DNA from: an uncultured Clostridium sp.
GTDB lineage: Bacteria > Bacillota > Clostridia > Lachnospirales > Lachnospiraceae
Reading direction: 5' to 3'
Assembly: GCA_900552885.1 (NCBI GenBank)
Contig: USBM01000014.1
Span: 1-17,309, forward strand
Length of the DNA stretch: 17,309 bases
Shown here: in pieces, positions 9,285 through 15,451 of the stretch
Numbering within the stretch: the stretch's first letter is position 1
How the letters are laid out: each line of letters starts with the position of its first letter
Notes under the pieces: model-generated
The model's input: the letters and a program-made list of their open reading frames with translations, nothing else
What the model was told of the DNA's origin: nothing
The model's database searches: none
Program-made: the position numbers and the translations under genes

Positions 9285-9368
9285 GTGCGATTGCATGGAG
9301 AATGCATGGCAGGTGTAGATGTGTATAGGGAAACGTACATGAAAAAAGAGGCTGTCATGGAAAGATGA
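9285..9368 (+). CDS. Possible 27-codon small ORF after thiI (doubtful)
   Basis: An AAGGAG (9271-9276) lies four bases after the thiI stop codon. Eight nucleotides further is a GTG that opens a 27-residue frame ending at TGA 9366-9368. The ribosome site is as good as those of real genes here. However, the peptide is not recognised, and its 3' third runs into the terminator hairpin shared with the convergent HPr-like gene. It may be a true small protein, a leader, or the remnant start of a lost operon gene. Coding is not established. Confidence 0.15.
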   Translation: MRLHGECMAGVDVYRETYMKKEAVMER

Positions 9369-9388
9369 GTTCTTCCTGACATCCTCTT
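9342..9388 (-). terminator. Intrinsic terminator of the HPr-like gene
   Basis: Bases 9346-9357 pair with 9377-9388 in a 12-bp stem with one mismatch. Read on the minus strand, the stem is followed by six T residues (the A run at 9342-9347). It begins 8 nt past the HPr-like stop codon. On the plus strand the same hairpin lacks a good T tract (gttaatg follows), so it would stop thiI transcription only weakly. Confidence 0.85.
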
Positions 9389-9396
9389 GTTAATGA

Positions 9397-9627
9397 CTAG
9401 ATGATATATGGTTCTAATGCCTTCATAATCTCTGTGTCGTCACCCTCTGCATGGATATTCAAGTCGATTGGCTGTGAGATATCTAAGCTGAAGATTCCCA
9501 TGATAGACTTTGCATCAATTACGTATCTGCCGGAGACAAGATCGAACTCTGCATCAAACTTAGCAATGTCATTCACGAAGCTTTTCACTTTATCAATTGA
9601 ATTCAAAGAAATTTTAACTGATTTCAT
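9397..9627 (-). CDS. HPr-family protein lacking the active-site histidine
   Basis: A 76-residue protein with the length and order of an HPr fold. The segment KFDAEFDL (23-30) and the KSIMGIFSLD motif (40-49) match HPr closely, and Ser41 corresponds to the regulatory Ser46 of Bacillus HPr. The N-terminal HAR motif is absent. The region where His15 should lie reads ISLNSIDKVKSF, and the only His in the protein is residue 59, outside the active site. It therefore cannot accept phosphate from EI in the usual way and is not a working PTS carrier. A Crh-like regulatory or binding role, possibly through Ser41, is inference. The start has a very strong TAGGAGG 7 nt upstream. The gene stands alone, with its own promoter and terminator, opposed to thiI and divergent from mtaB. 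Confidence 0.85.
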   Translation of the reverse strand: MKSVKISLNSIDKVKSFVNDIAKFDAEFDLVSGRYVIDAKSIMGIFSLDISQPIDLNIHAEGDDTEIMKALEPYII

Positions 9628-9675
9628 AGCGTATCCTCCTAAAAATAATATTATGTCTTTGACATTTCTATTAAC

Positions 9676-9704
9676 ATGATAACTTTTTAAATAATAAAAG
9701 TCAA
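9676..9704 (-). promoter_or_regulatory. Promoter of the HPr-like gene
   Basis: On the minus strand TTGACT (complement of 9699-9704) is 17 nt from TATCAT (complement of 9676-9681). The -10 box is about 50 nt upstream of the ATG. The -35 lies only 12 nt from the putative -10 of mtaB on the other strand, so the two promoters are back-to-back and could interfere. Confidence 0.7.
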
Positions 9705-9716
9705 GACGGATATGTG

Positions 9717-9722
9717 TATAAT
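9717..9722 (+). promoter_or_regulatory. Probable -10 box of the mtaB promoter
   Basis: A perfect TATAAT stands 22 nt before the proposed mtaB ATG. No good -35 hexamer is present at 16-18 nt spacing (the region is A/T-rich). The promoter is therefore only partly supported, or depends on an activator. Confidence 0.4.
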
Positions 9723-9744
9723 TTATGTAAAAGGAATTAATTTT

Positions 9745-11148
9745 ATGAAGAAGAATGAACCGAACAGACAGCCACTTACAGCGGCTATTATTAATCTGGG
9801 ATGTAAGGTAAATAAATACGAAGCAGATGCCATGAAAGATAAGCTGATCAATGCCGGAATGCTTATGGTAGAGCCGGAAGATGTGGCGGATATCTATATT
9901 GTAAATACCTGTTCTGTGACGAATATGGCACAGAGAAAGTCAAGGCAGATGCTACGCAGGGCGAAGAAACGTAACCCGGAGGCAGTTGTGATCGCTGCGG
10001 GGTGTTATGTGAATGCGGAGCATGATATATTAAAAGGGGAAGACTTTGTAGACGTTGTAGTAGGTAATAACTGTAAGAAGGATATTGTGGAGGTTATCCG
10101 GGAGTACATGGATGGCAGAGTGAATGAAGACTGCTATGTGGAGATTGGCAAGACAGGTGAATATGAGGAGATGGGAAGTCTTAGTGCGGCTCACCTAGAC
10201 CATCAGCGGGCTTATATTAAGATTCAGGATGGATGCAACCAGTTCTGCTCCTATTGTATTATTCCATATACGAGAGGACGGGTGCGCAGCCGAAGACCGG
10301 AACATATCATAGAAGAGATCCGTGGTCTTGCTAAAACGGGTGTGAAGGAGTTCGTTCTGACGGGAATCCATATCTCTTCGTATGGGATTGACTTTAAAGG
10401 GAAAGATGTCCAATATGATTCTGTAATGGATAAACATAAGGAAGATGATGAGAGTGATCACATGCAAAGCGGGGATTTTGGGGATCAGGGCTTGGGAGAC
10501 TTAGAACATATGGAACTTGGTAGACTGATCGAGAAGATTGCCGAGATACCGGAAGTCAGAAGAATCCGGTTAGGTTCGTTGGAACCTCGCATTATTACTG
10601 AGGAATTTCTGAACCGGATCACTGCGAGCGGAAAAGTATGTCCGCATTTTCATCTGTCACTGCAAAGTGCGTGTAATGAGACGCTGCGGCGGATGAATCG
10701 TAAGTATACGATAGAAGAGTTTACGGAAAAATGTGATCTGTTAAGAGAATATTTTGACCGGCCGGCTATCACAACGGATGTGATCGTTGGATTTCCGGGG
10801 GAAACGGATGAGGAATTTGAGGTAACATTAGACCATCTGCGGCAACTGGCATTGTATGAGATACATGTATTTAAGTATTCGGTAAGGTCGGGAACGGTGG
10901 CAGAACGGATGCCGGATCAGATTCCGGAAGAGAAGAAACAGGAACGCAGTGAGGTACTGTTAGAGCTTACAGCCGGACAAAAGACAGCGTATGAACAATC
11001 TTTACGGGGAATGGAAGACGAGGTGCTGATCGAAGAAATGGCAGGAGATTCAGGGGAAGATTTCACAGGTCATACAAAAAGATATGTTAAAGTAAATATA
11101 CATGCTACAGATGATCCGGTGAATCAAATTGTAAAGTATAGATATTAA
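9745..11148 (+). CDS. mtaB: tRNA N6-threonylcarbamoyladenosine (t6A37) methylthiotransferase MtaB
   Basis: A 467-residue radical-SAM enzyme that adds a methylthio group to t6A37 of ANN-decoding tRNAs, giving ms2t6A. The N-terminal methylthiotransferase domain begins INLGCKVNKYEADAM, and its cluster cysteines are Cys20, Cys56 and Cys87. The radical-SAM motif is Cys164-x3-Cys168-x2-Cys171 (GCNQFCSYCIIPYTRGR). A TRAM-like C-terminus (about 400-467) binds tRNA. I chose the ATG at 9745: AAAAGGA (9729-9735) is 9 nt upstream, homologues begin near here, and an earlier in-frame ATG at 9712 would overlap the -10 box. Odd: an acidic, His/Asp/Gly-rich stretch of roughly 40 residues (about 217-258) is inserted between the ISSYGIDF strand and the LGRLIEKIAEI helix, where relatives have only a short loop. 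The reading frame is intact across it. Confidence 0.93.
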   Translation: MKKNEPNRQPLTAAIINLGCKVNKYEADAMKDKLINAGMLMVEPEDVADIYIVNTCSVTNMAQRKSRQMLRRAKKRNPEAVVIAAGCYVNAEHDILKGEDFVDVVVGNNCKKDIVEVIREYMDGRVNEDCYVEIGKTGEYEEMGSLSAAHLDHQRAYIKIQDGCNQFCSYCIIPYTRGRVRSRRPEHIIEEIRGLAKTGVKEFVLTGIHISSYGIDFKGKDVQYDSVMDKHKEDDESDHMQSGDFGDQGLGDLEHMELGRLIEKIAEIPEVRRIRLGSLEPRIITEEFLNRITASGKVCPHFHLSLQSACNETLRRMNRKYTIEEFTEKCDLLREYFDRPAITTDVIVGFPGETDEEFEVTLDHLRQLALYEIHVFKYSVRSGTVAERMPDQIPEEKKQERSEVLLELTAGQKTAYEQSLRGMEDEVLIEEMAGDSGEDFTGHTKRYVKVNIHATDDPVNQIVKYRY

Positions 11149-11151
11149 AAC

Positions 11152-11180
11152 TTGCAACTTTTGTAAAATTATATTATCAT
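11152..11180 (+). promoter_or_regulatory. Promoter of the ireB-trhP operon
   Basis: TTGCAA (11152-11157) is separated by exactly 17 nt from TATCAT (11175-11180), 29 nt before the proposed ireB ATG. It begins right after the mtaB stop codon. The same -10 sequence is used by the HPr-like gene. It could drive the co-directional run through 16687, though internal promoters cannot be excluded. Confidence 0.65.
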
Positions 11181-11209
11181 ATAGGTATCGAGATAAGGAC
11201 GTGATGGTT

Positions 11210-11476
11210 ATGAATAATCAGAATACATTTAATACACAATTTGTTGAAGTAGTGAAAGATAACAACCTGCCGGTGACAGATATTCTTGCACAGGTATATA
11301 CGGCATTGTCTGAGAAAGGCTACAATCCGGTTAGCCAGATCGTAGGATATATTATCAGTGGAGATCCTACGTATATTACAAGTTATAAGAATGCAAGAAG
11401 TTTAATTATGAAGGCAGAGAGAGATGAGATTATCGAAGTTCTGTTGGAGAATTATATCGAGACAAGATTGAAGTAG
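11210..11476 (+). CDS. ireB: IreB family regulatory phosphoprotein (UPF0297/DUF965)
   Basis: An 88-residue small cytoplasmic protein. The core ALSEKGYNPVSQIVGYIISGDP followed by ARSLI and ERDEI.E.L is diagnostic of the UPF0297 family (YrzL in Bacillus). In Enterococcus, IreB is a substrate of the PASTA Ser/Thr kinase IreK and affects cephalosporin resistance; elsewhere its role is little known. Three in-frame starts exist (GTG 11201, ATG 11204, ATG 11210). The last is preferred because AAGGA (11195-11199) is then 10 nt away instead of 1 or 4. It is the first gene of the run with ruvX and the DUF1292 gene, an order conserved across Firmicutes. No kinase gene is in the window. Confidence 0.9.
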   Translation: MNNQNTFNTQFVEVVKDNNLPVTDILAQVYTALSEKGYNPVSQIVGYIISGDPTYITSYKNARSLIMKAERDEIIEVLLENYIETRLK

Positions 11477-11541
11477 ATTTGATCTAACAGTCTTGTTTGC
11501 GGTACGATTCAGAACAGAATGAACCGATTAGGAGACAGAAG

Positions 11542-11964
11542 ATGCGGATTTTAGGACTGGATTATGGTACTAAGACGGTTGGTGTAGCCTTGAGTGATGA
11601 ATTGGGAATTACTGCACAGCCTATTATGACCATAGAGAGAAAGTCGGAGAATAAGTTACGAAAGACCTTAGCTAAGATTGAAGAGATCATTGACGAGTAT
11701 AAGGTTTCTTTTGTTGTGCTTGGATATCCGAAGAATATGAACAATACGGTAGGCCCAAGGGCGAAAGCTACGGAAGAATTCAAAGAACACTTGGAACGAA
11801 GAACCGGTTTGGAAGTTGTGTTGCAGGATGAACGATTATCAACAGTAGAATCAGAACGGATCCTGATCGAATCCGGCGTGCGCCGCGAGAATCGAAAAGA
11901 ATATGTAGATAAGATGGCAGCGGCGGTGATCTTGCAAAGTTACTTAGATGCACATCCGTTGTAA
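11542..11964 (+). CDS. ruvX: RuvX/YqgF RNase H-fold nuclease (putative Holliday junction resolvase)
   Basis: A 140-residue RNase H-like protein of the YqgF/RuvX family. Family members have been linked to Holliday-junction resolution and to pre-16S rRNA 5'-end processing; which applies here is not known. The fold motifs are present: MRILGLDYGTKTVGVA with Asp7, the strand FVVLGYP (57-63), QDERLST (95-101) with Asp96 and Glu97, and VDKMAAAVILQSYLD with Asp123 near the C-terminus. The start at 11542 gives the canonical N-terminus and has GGAG (11531-11534) 7 nt upstream; a TTG 45 nt earlier has no ribosome site. It lies 65 nt after ireB and 16 nt before the DUF1292 gene. The length is normal for the family. 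Confidence 0.93.
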   Translation: MRILGLDYGTKTVGVALSDELGITAQPIMTIERKSENKLRKTLAKIEEIIDEYKVSFVVLGYPKNMNNTVGPRAKATEEFKEHLERRTGLEVVLQDERLSTVESERILIESGVRRENRKEYVDKMAAAVILQSYLDAHPL

Positions 11965-11980
11965 AGAGAAAGGAAAGAAT

Positions 11981-12262
11981 ATGGAAGAATTAGAGACAAT
12001 TGTAATTACATTTGATGATGACGAAGAAGTGGAGTTCTATGTATTAGAGCAGACGCAGTTGATGGGAGTTACGTATTATCTGGTAGCACCTGCTGCAGAT
12101 GATGAAGAGGAAGGTGATTGCTATATCCTGAAGGAAGAGGATACAGGCGATGAAGCAGGAATGGGTACGTATACGTTCATTGATGATGAGAAAGAATTAG
12201 AGAATTTGTTTCCAATATTTGAGGAGTTATTGGAAGACAGTGATATGGAGGTAGAGTTTTGA
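11981..12262 (+). CDS. DUF1292 (YrzB-family) acidic protein
   Basis: A 93-residue, strongly acidic protein of the DUF1292/YrzB family, function unknown. The pattern TIVITFDDDEEVEFYVLEQTQLMGVTYYL is the family hallmark: a short acidic beta-hairpin followed by Y(Y/L)L-containing strands. It is the usual third gene after ireB and ruvX. AAAGGAAAG lies just before the ATG at 11981, so the in-frame ATG at 11948 inside ruvX is not needed. The stop codon overlaps the proposed TTG start of the next gene (TTGA), and the gene carries a GGAGG near its end that serves as the ribosome site of RNase J, which suggests translational coupling. Confidence 0.88.
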   Translation: MEELETIVITFDDDEEVEFYVLEQTQLMGVTYYLVAPAADDEEEGDCYILKEEDTGDEAGMGTYTFIDDEKELENLFPIFEELLEDSDMEVEF

Positions 12263-13962
12263 AAATGAATACAAGAAAGGGTGAGCTTGCCAAAAAGGGA
12301 AAGAGAGAGCAGGCTCCCAGCGTGAAGATCATTCCTTTAGGAGGTCTTGAGCAGATCGGTATGAATATTACTGCGATCGAGTATGAGGATACGATCGTAG
12401 TAATTGATTGCGGTCTGGCATTTCCGGAGGAAGACATGTTAGGAATTGACCTGGTCATTCCGGATGTCTCATACCTTAAGGATAACATTGACAAGGTGAA
12501 GGGACTTGTCGTAACGCACGGACATGAAGATCATATTGGCGCAATCCCTTATGTTGAGAAGGAGATCAATATTCCGATCTATGCAACGAAGCTCACCATG
12601 GGCTTGATCGATAATAAGTTGAGAGAACATAATCTGCTTAACAATGTGAAACGTAAAGTTGTCAAGCATGGACAGACAATCAACCTTGGATGTTTTCGTA
12701 TCGAATTCATCCGTTCAAATCATTCCATTCCGGATTCTTCCGGTCTTGCAATCTATACGCCGGCAGGAATTCTGGTGCATACGGGAGATTTTAAGGTGGA
12801 TTTCACACCGGTATTTGGAGAGACAATTGATTTACAAAGATATGCAGAACTGGGTAAGAAAGGTGTACTTGCTTTGATGGCGGATTCTACGAATGTAGAG
12901 CGTCCGGGATTTACCCCGAGTGAGAAGAAAGTGGGGCATACCTTTGATGTTCTGTTTGCGGAGAATAAGAATAACCGATTGATCATTGCAACATTTGCAT
13001 CGAATGTGGATCGTGTGCAGCAGATCATTAACAGTGCAGATAAGTATGGACGTAAGGTCGTAATCGAAGGTCGCAGCATGGTTAATGTTATTAATACTGC
13101 AACAGAACTTGGATTCATTCAGATTCCGGACAATACGTTGATCGGTATTGAACAGATGAAGAATTATCCGGATGAACAGATCGTATTGATCACAACAGGC
13201 AGTCAGGGTGAGAATATGGCAGCACTTAGCCGTATTGCAGCGAATATCCATAGTAAGGTCAGCATTACACCGGGAGATACTGTAATATTAAGTTCAAGTC
13301 CGATCCCGGGTAATGAGAAGGCGATCAATAAGATCATCAATGAATTGGAGATGAAGGGTGCAAAGGTAATCTTTCAGGATACACATGTTTCCGGGCATGC
13401 CTGTCAGGAGGAACTGAAATTAATCTATGCCTTGACCAAACCGCAATATGCAATTCCGGTACATGGCGAGTATCGTCATTTGAAGAGACATGCAGAACTT
13501 GCACAGGAGATGGGCGTTGACAAAGATCATATCGTGATCATGAATAATGGTAGTGTGCTGGAACTTTCGAAAGATAACGTCAAGGTAACGGGACATGTGA
13601 CATCACAAGGAATATTGGTAGATGGTCTGGGTGTAGGAGATGTTGGTAATATTGTATTAAGAGATCGTCAGCATTTATCACAGAATGGTTTGATAATTGT
13701 GGTAGTTACATTAGAGAAACACAGTAATCTTTTGGTGGCAGGGCCGGATATTGTATCAAGAGGTTTTGTTTATGTGAGGGAATCTGAGAACCTGATGGAA
13801 GAATGCCATGATGTGGTAGAAGATGCTTTGAACCGCTGTCTGGATCACAATGTGACAGACTGGGGTAAGATCAAGACCTCCATTAAAGATGACTTAGGTG
13901 AGTTCTTATGGAAACGTACCAAGAGGAATCCAATGATCTTACCGATCATTACAGAGGTATAA
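12259..13962 (+). CDS. rnj: Ribonuclease J
   Basis: A 567-residue beta-lactamase/beta-CASP ribonuclease with 5'-3' exo- and endonuclease activity in mRNA decay and rRNA maturation. The metal site is complete: THGHEDHIG (86-94), His155 in RSNHS, His174 and Asp177 in HTGDF, and His402 in PVHGEYRH. The beta-CASP region includes VIEGRSM (268-274), TTGSQGE (312-318) and SGH (378-380). The C-terminal domain that aids dimer formation runs from about 445. The N-terminus has a short basic extension (1-20), as in many homologues. Start choice: the TTG at 12259 is 7 nt from GGAGG (12247-12251) and overlaps the preceding stop. The ATG at 12265 (two codons later) is 13 nt away and is the alternative. With only one copy in the window, J1 and J2 cannot be told apart. 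Confidence 0.94.
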   Translation: MKMNTRKGELAKKGKREQAPSVKIIPLGGLEQIGMNITAIEYEDTIVVIDCGLAFPEEDMLGIDLVIPDVSYLKDNIDKVKGLVVTHGHEDHIGAIPYVEKEINIPIYATKLTMGLIDNKLREHNLLNNVKRKVVKHGQTINLGCFRIEFIRSNHSIPDSSGLAIYTPAGILVHTGDFKVDFTPVFGETIDLQRYAELGKKGVLALMADSTNVERPGFTPSEKKVGHTFDVLFAENKNNRLIIATFASNVDRVQQIINSADKYGRKVVIEGRSMVNVINTATELGFIQIPDNTLIGIEQMKNYPDEQIVLITTGSQGENMAALSRIAANIHSKVSITPGDTVILSSSPIPGNEKAINKIINELEMKGAKVIFQDTHVSGHACQEELKLIYALTKPQYAIPVHGEYRHLKRHAELAQEMGVDKDHIVIMNNGSVLELSKDNVKVTGHVTSQGILVDGLGVGDVGNIVLRDRQHLSQNGLIIVVVTLEKHSNLLVAGPDIVSRGFVYVRESENLMEECHDVVEDALNRCLDHNVTDWGKIKTSIKDDLGEFLWKRTKRNPMILPIITEV

Positions 13963-13993
13963 TTGTAACGGACAGGAAGAAGAGGTGAGGATC

Positions 13994-14329
13994 ATGATCG
14001 TAGCAGAGGCCAAACAGTTGAATCAGGTAATTAAGAATAGTGAAGAGTATAACCGGTATCAGGATGCCAGAGAGAAAGTTATGCTGGATCAGGATTTGTA
14101 TGGAAAGATGAATGAGTTTCGCAGACGGAATTATGAGCTGCAAAGCTACGATGACGGTGTGAACCGGTATCAGGAGATCCACAACTTGAGCTTAGAATTT
14201 GAACCGGTGTTGCGCAATCCGGCAGTGAATGAATTTCTGGTTGCGGAACAGGTTCTTACAAGAAAGATGGCTATGGTATACGAGACGATAGCGGACGGTC
14301 TGGAATTAGATTACAGTTATATGGAGTAG
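13994..14329 (+). CDS. YlbF/YmcA-family (DUF964) protein
   Basis: A 111-residue all-helical protein. The pattern is typical of the YlbF/YmcA (Com_YlbF) family: a helical NSEEYNRYQDAREKV segment, then DLYGKMNEFRRRNYELQ, then a C-terminal NPAVNEFLVAEQVL helix. In Bacillus, YlbF and YmcA form the Y-complex with YaaT, which directs RNase Y mRNA cleavage and affects competence, sporulation and biofilm. Here it follows RNase J by 31 nt, which suits an RNA-decay context, but this is inference. The ATG at 13994 is favoured over the GTG at 13985 because AGAGG (13981-13985) is then 8 nt upstream. No partner (YmcA, YaaT) is in the window. It may be a distinct paralogue of the family. Confidence 0.85.
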   Translation: MIVAEAKQLNQVIKNSEEYNRYQDAREKVMLDQDLYGKMNEFRRRNYELQSYDDGVNRYQEIHNLSLEFEPVLRNPAVNEFLVAEQVLTRKMAMVYETIADGLELDYSYME

Positions 14330-14337
14330 GATGAAAG

Positions 14338-14724
14338 ATGGCAGGAGAACGGGAAGATAGGTCAAAAGTTATATTGCAGATCAGTCTTCGTACACTGATC
14401 AATATAATCTTGTTGTTTGTTCTGGTGGAAGGCTTTGTATGGTGTTATCAGTTCTCTTATAAAGTGTTTGCGGATATACCATATGTGCCGGCGTCGCAGA
14501 ATGTTATGACGGTTACGATAGAACAGGGAGAGAATGCAAGACAGATTGCATTGGCGATGGAGAGTAATGGGATTGTTGAAGACGATAAGCTGTTTCTGGC
14601 AAGATTATATTTGGGAAAGTATAATCGTAAGATATTGGCGGGAACTTATCAGTTAAGCCCCGGAATGTCAGCAGATGCAATCTGCAAGAAGATATGTGGA
14701 ATACAAAGTGAGGAAACGTCATGA
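14338..14724 (+). CDS. MltG-like membrane protein stub without the catalytic YceG domain
   Basis: A 128-residue protein with one membrane segment (about 12-40: ILQISLRTLINIILLF...). An extracytoplasmic part matches only the N-terminal LysM-like region of MltG/YceG (VTIEQGENARQIALAMESNGIV, then ILAGTYQLSPGMSADAI). MltG lytic transglycosylases are usually about 340-380 residues and carry a catalytic Glu in the following YceG domain. All of that is absent. There is no sign of a frameshifted remainder, because the stop codon overlaps the trmR start by 4 bp (ATGA). The gene sits where yrrL (mltG) stands relative to yrrM and yrrN/O in other Firmicutes, so it is probably a reduced, non-catalytic descendant that is still translated. 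TAGGA (14327-14331) is 6 nt before the ATG. Its present role is unknown. Confidence 0.8.
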   Translation: MAGEREDRSKVILQISLRTLINIILLFVLVEGFVWCYQFSYKVFADIPYVPASQNVMTVTIEQGENARQIALAMESNGIVEDDKLFLARLYLGKYNRKILAGTYQLSPGMSADAICKKICGIQSEETS

Positions 14725-15365
14725 TAGTGGAAGAAAGGATTACTTCTTTTATCAACTCAATGAATGCAGATGAGACAGGAATTGTTGGTCAGATCGAAGC
14801 AGAAGCACTTCGGGATGGCGTGCCGATCATACGGAAAGAGACCAAAGAATGGATGAAGACGATGTTGTTGATCCAACGACCGCAACAGATCTTGGAAGTA
14901 GGAACGGCGGTTGGTTTTTCGGCGATCTACATGAGCCAGTTTCTTCCTGAGAATGGGCATATCACAACAATTGAGAAATGGGAACCGCGGATCACAAAAG
15001 CCAAAGAGAATTTTAAGAGAGCATCCAAAGAAGATTGTATCACGTTGTTAGAAGGAGATGCGGCTGATATATTGAAAGAGCTACAAGGCTCTTATGATCT
15101 AATTTTTATGGATGCTGCCAAAGGACAATATATTCATTTTCTTCCGGATGTGATCCGGCTTCTGCGAAAAGGCGGGGTGTTGATATCGGATAATGTTTTA
15201 CAGGATGGAGAAGTTCTGGATTCGAAATATGTGGTAGAACGACGCAACCGGACCATACACAGCCGGATGCGGGAATATCTGTATACATTGAAGAATCATG
15301 AAGAATTGGAGACGTCTATTATTCCGTTGGGAGATGGAGTGTCCTTATCGGTTAAGATATTGTGA
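14721..15365 (+). CDS. trmR: tRNA 5-hydroxyuridine methyltransferase TrmR (YrrM-type O-methyltransferase)
   Basis: A 214-residue class I SAM-dependent O-methyltransferase of the YrrM family. The SAM-binding loop is EVGTAVGFS (59-67). An acidic strand (ITTIEKWE, 81-88) follows, then MDAAKGQY (130-137) with Asp131, and ISDNVL (155-160). In Bacillus, TrmR methylates 5-hydroxyuridine at the wobble position of tRNA to 5-methoxyuridine. The TrhP-type gene 86 nt downstream makes that substrate, which supports this assignment over a small-molecule (catechol-type) methyltransferase. The ATG overlaps the stop of the preceding gene by 4 bp, with AGGA a few bases upstream, so it is translationally coupled to the MltG stub. 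Confidence 0.88.
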   Translation: MIVEERITSFINSMNADETGIVGQIEAEALRDGVPIIRKETKEWMKTMLLIQRPQQILEVGTAVGFSAIYMSQFLPENGHITTIEKWEPRITKAKENFKRASKEDCITLLEGDAADILKELQGSYDLIFMDAAKGQYIHFLPDVIRLLRKGGVLISDNVLQDGEVLDSKYVVERRNRTIHSRMREYLYTLKNHEELETSIIPLGDGVSLSVKIL

Positions 15366-15451
15366 ATATACGGGGCAAAAGGCTGATGTATTCTGAAAGT
15401 GTTTTGAACGAGTGGAATAATGTGATGATAACGGTTGGATAGAAGGAAAAG

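Noticed and set aside
9659..9664. Perfect TTGACA as a plus-strand -35 box for mtaB
   Set aside because: No acceptable -10 hexamer lies 16-19 nt downstream; the sequence there is ACTTTT. It is probably chance in an A/T-rich region.
9401..9679. 92-codon plus-strand frame
   Set aside because: It is the exact antisense of the HPr-like gene, which has the family match, TAGGAGG, a promoter and a terminator.
9712..9744. ATG at 9712 as the mtaB start
   Set aside because: It lies immediately before and overlaps the transcript start region (TATAAT at 9717-9722) and has no ribosome site. The ATG at 9745 has AAAAGGA at good spacing and matches the family N-terminus.
12753..13251. Two overlapping minus-strand frames inside RNase J
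   Set aside because: They are antisense to the conserved beta-CASP region of a clear RNase J and show no independent coding signal.
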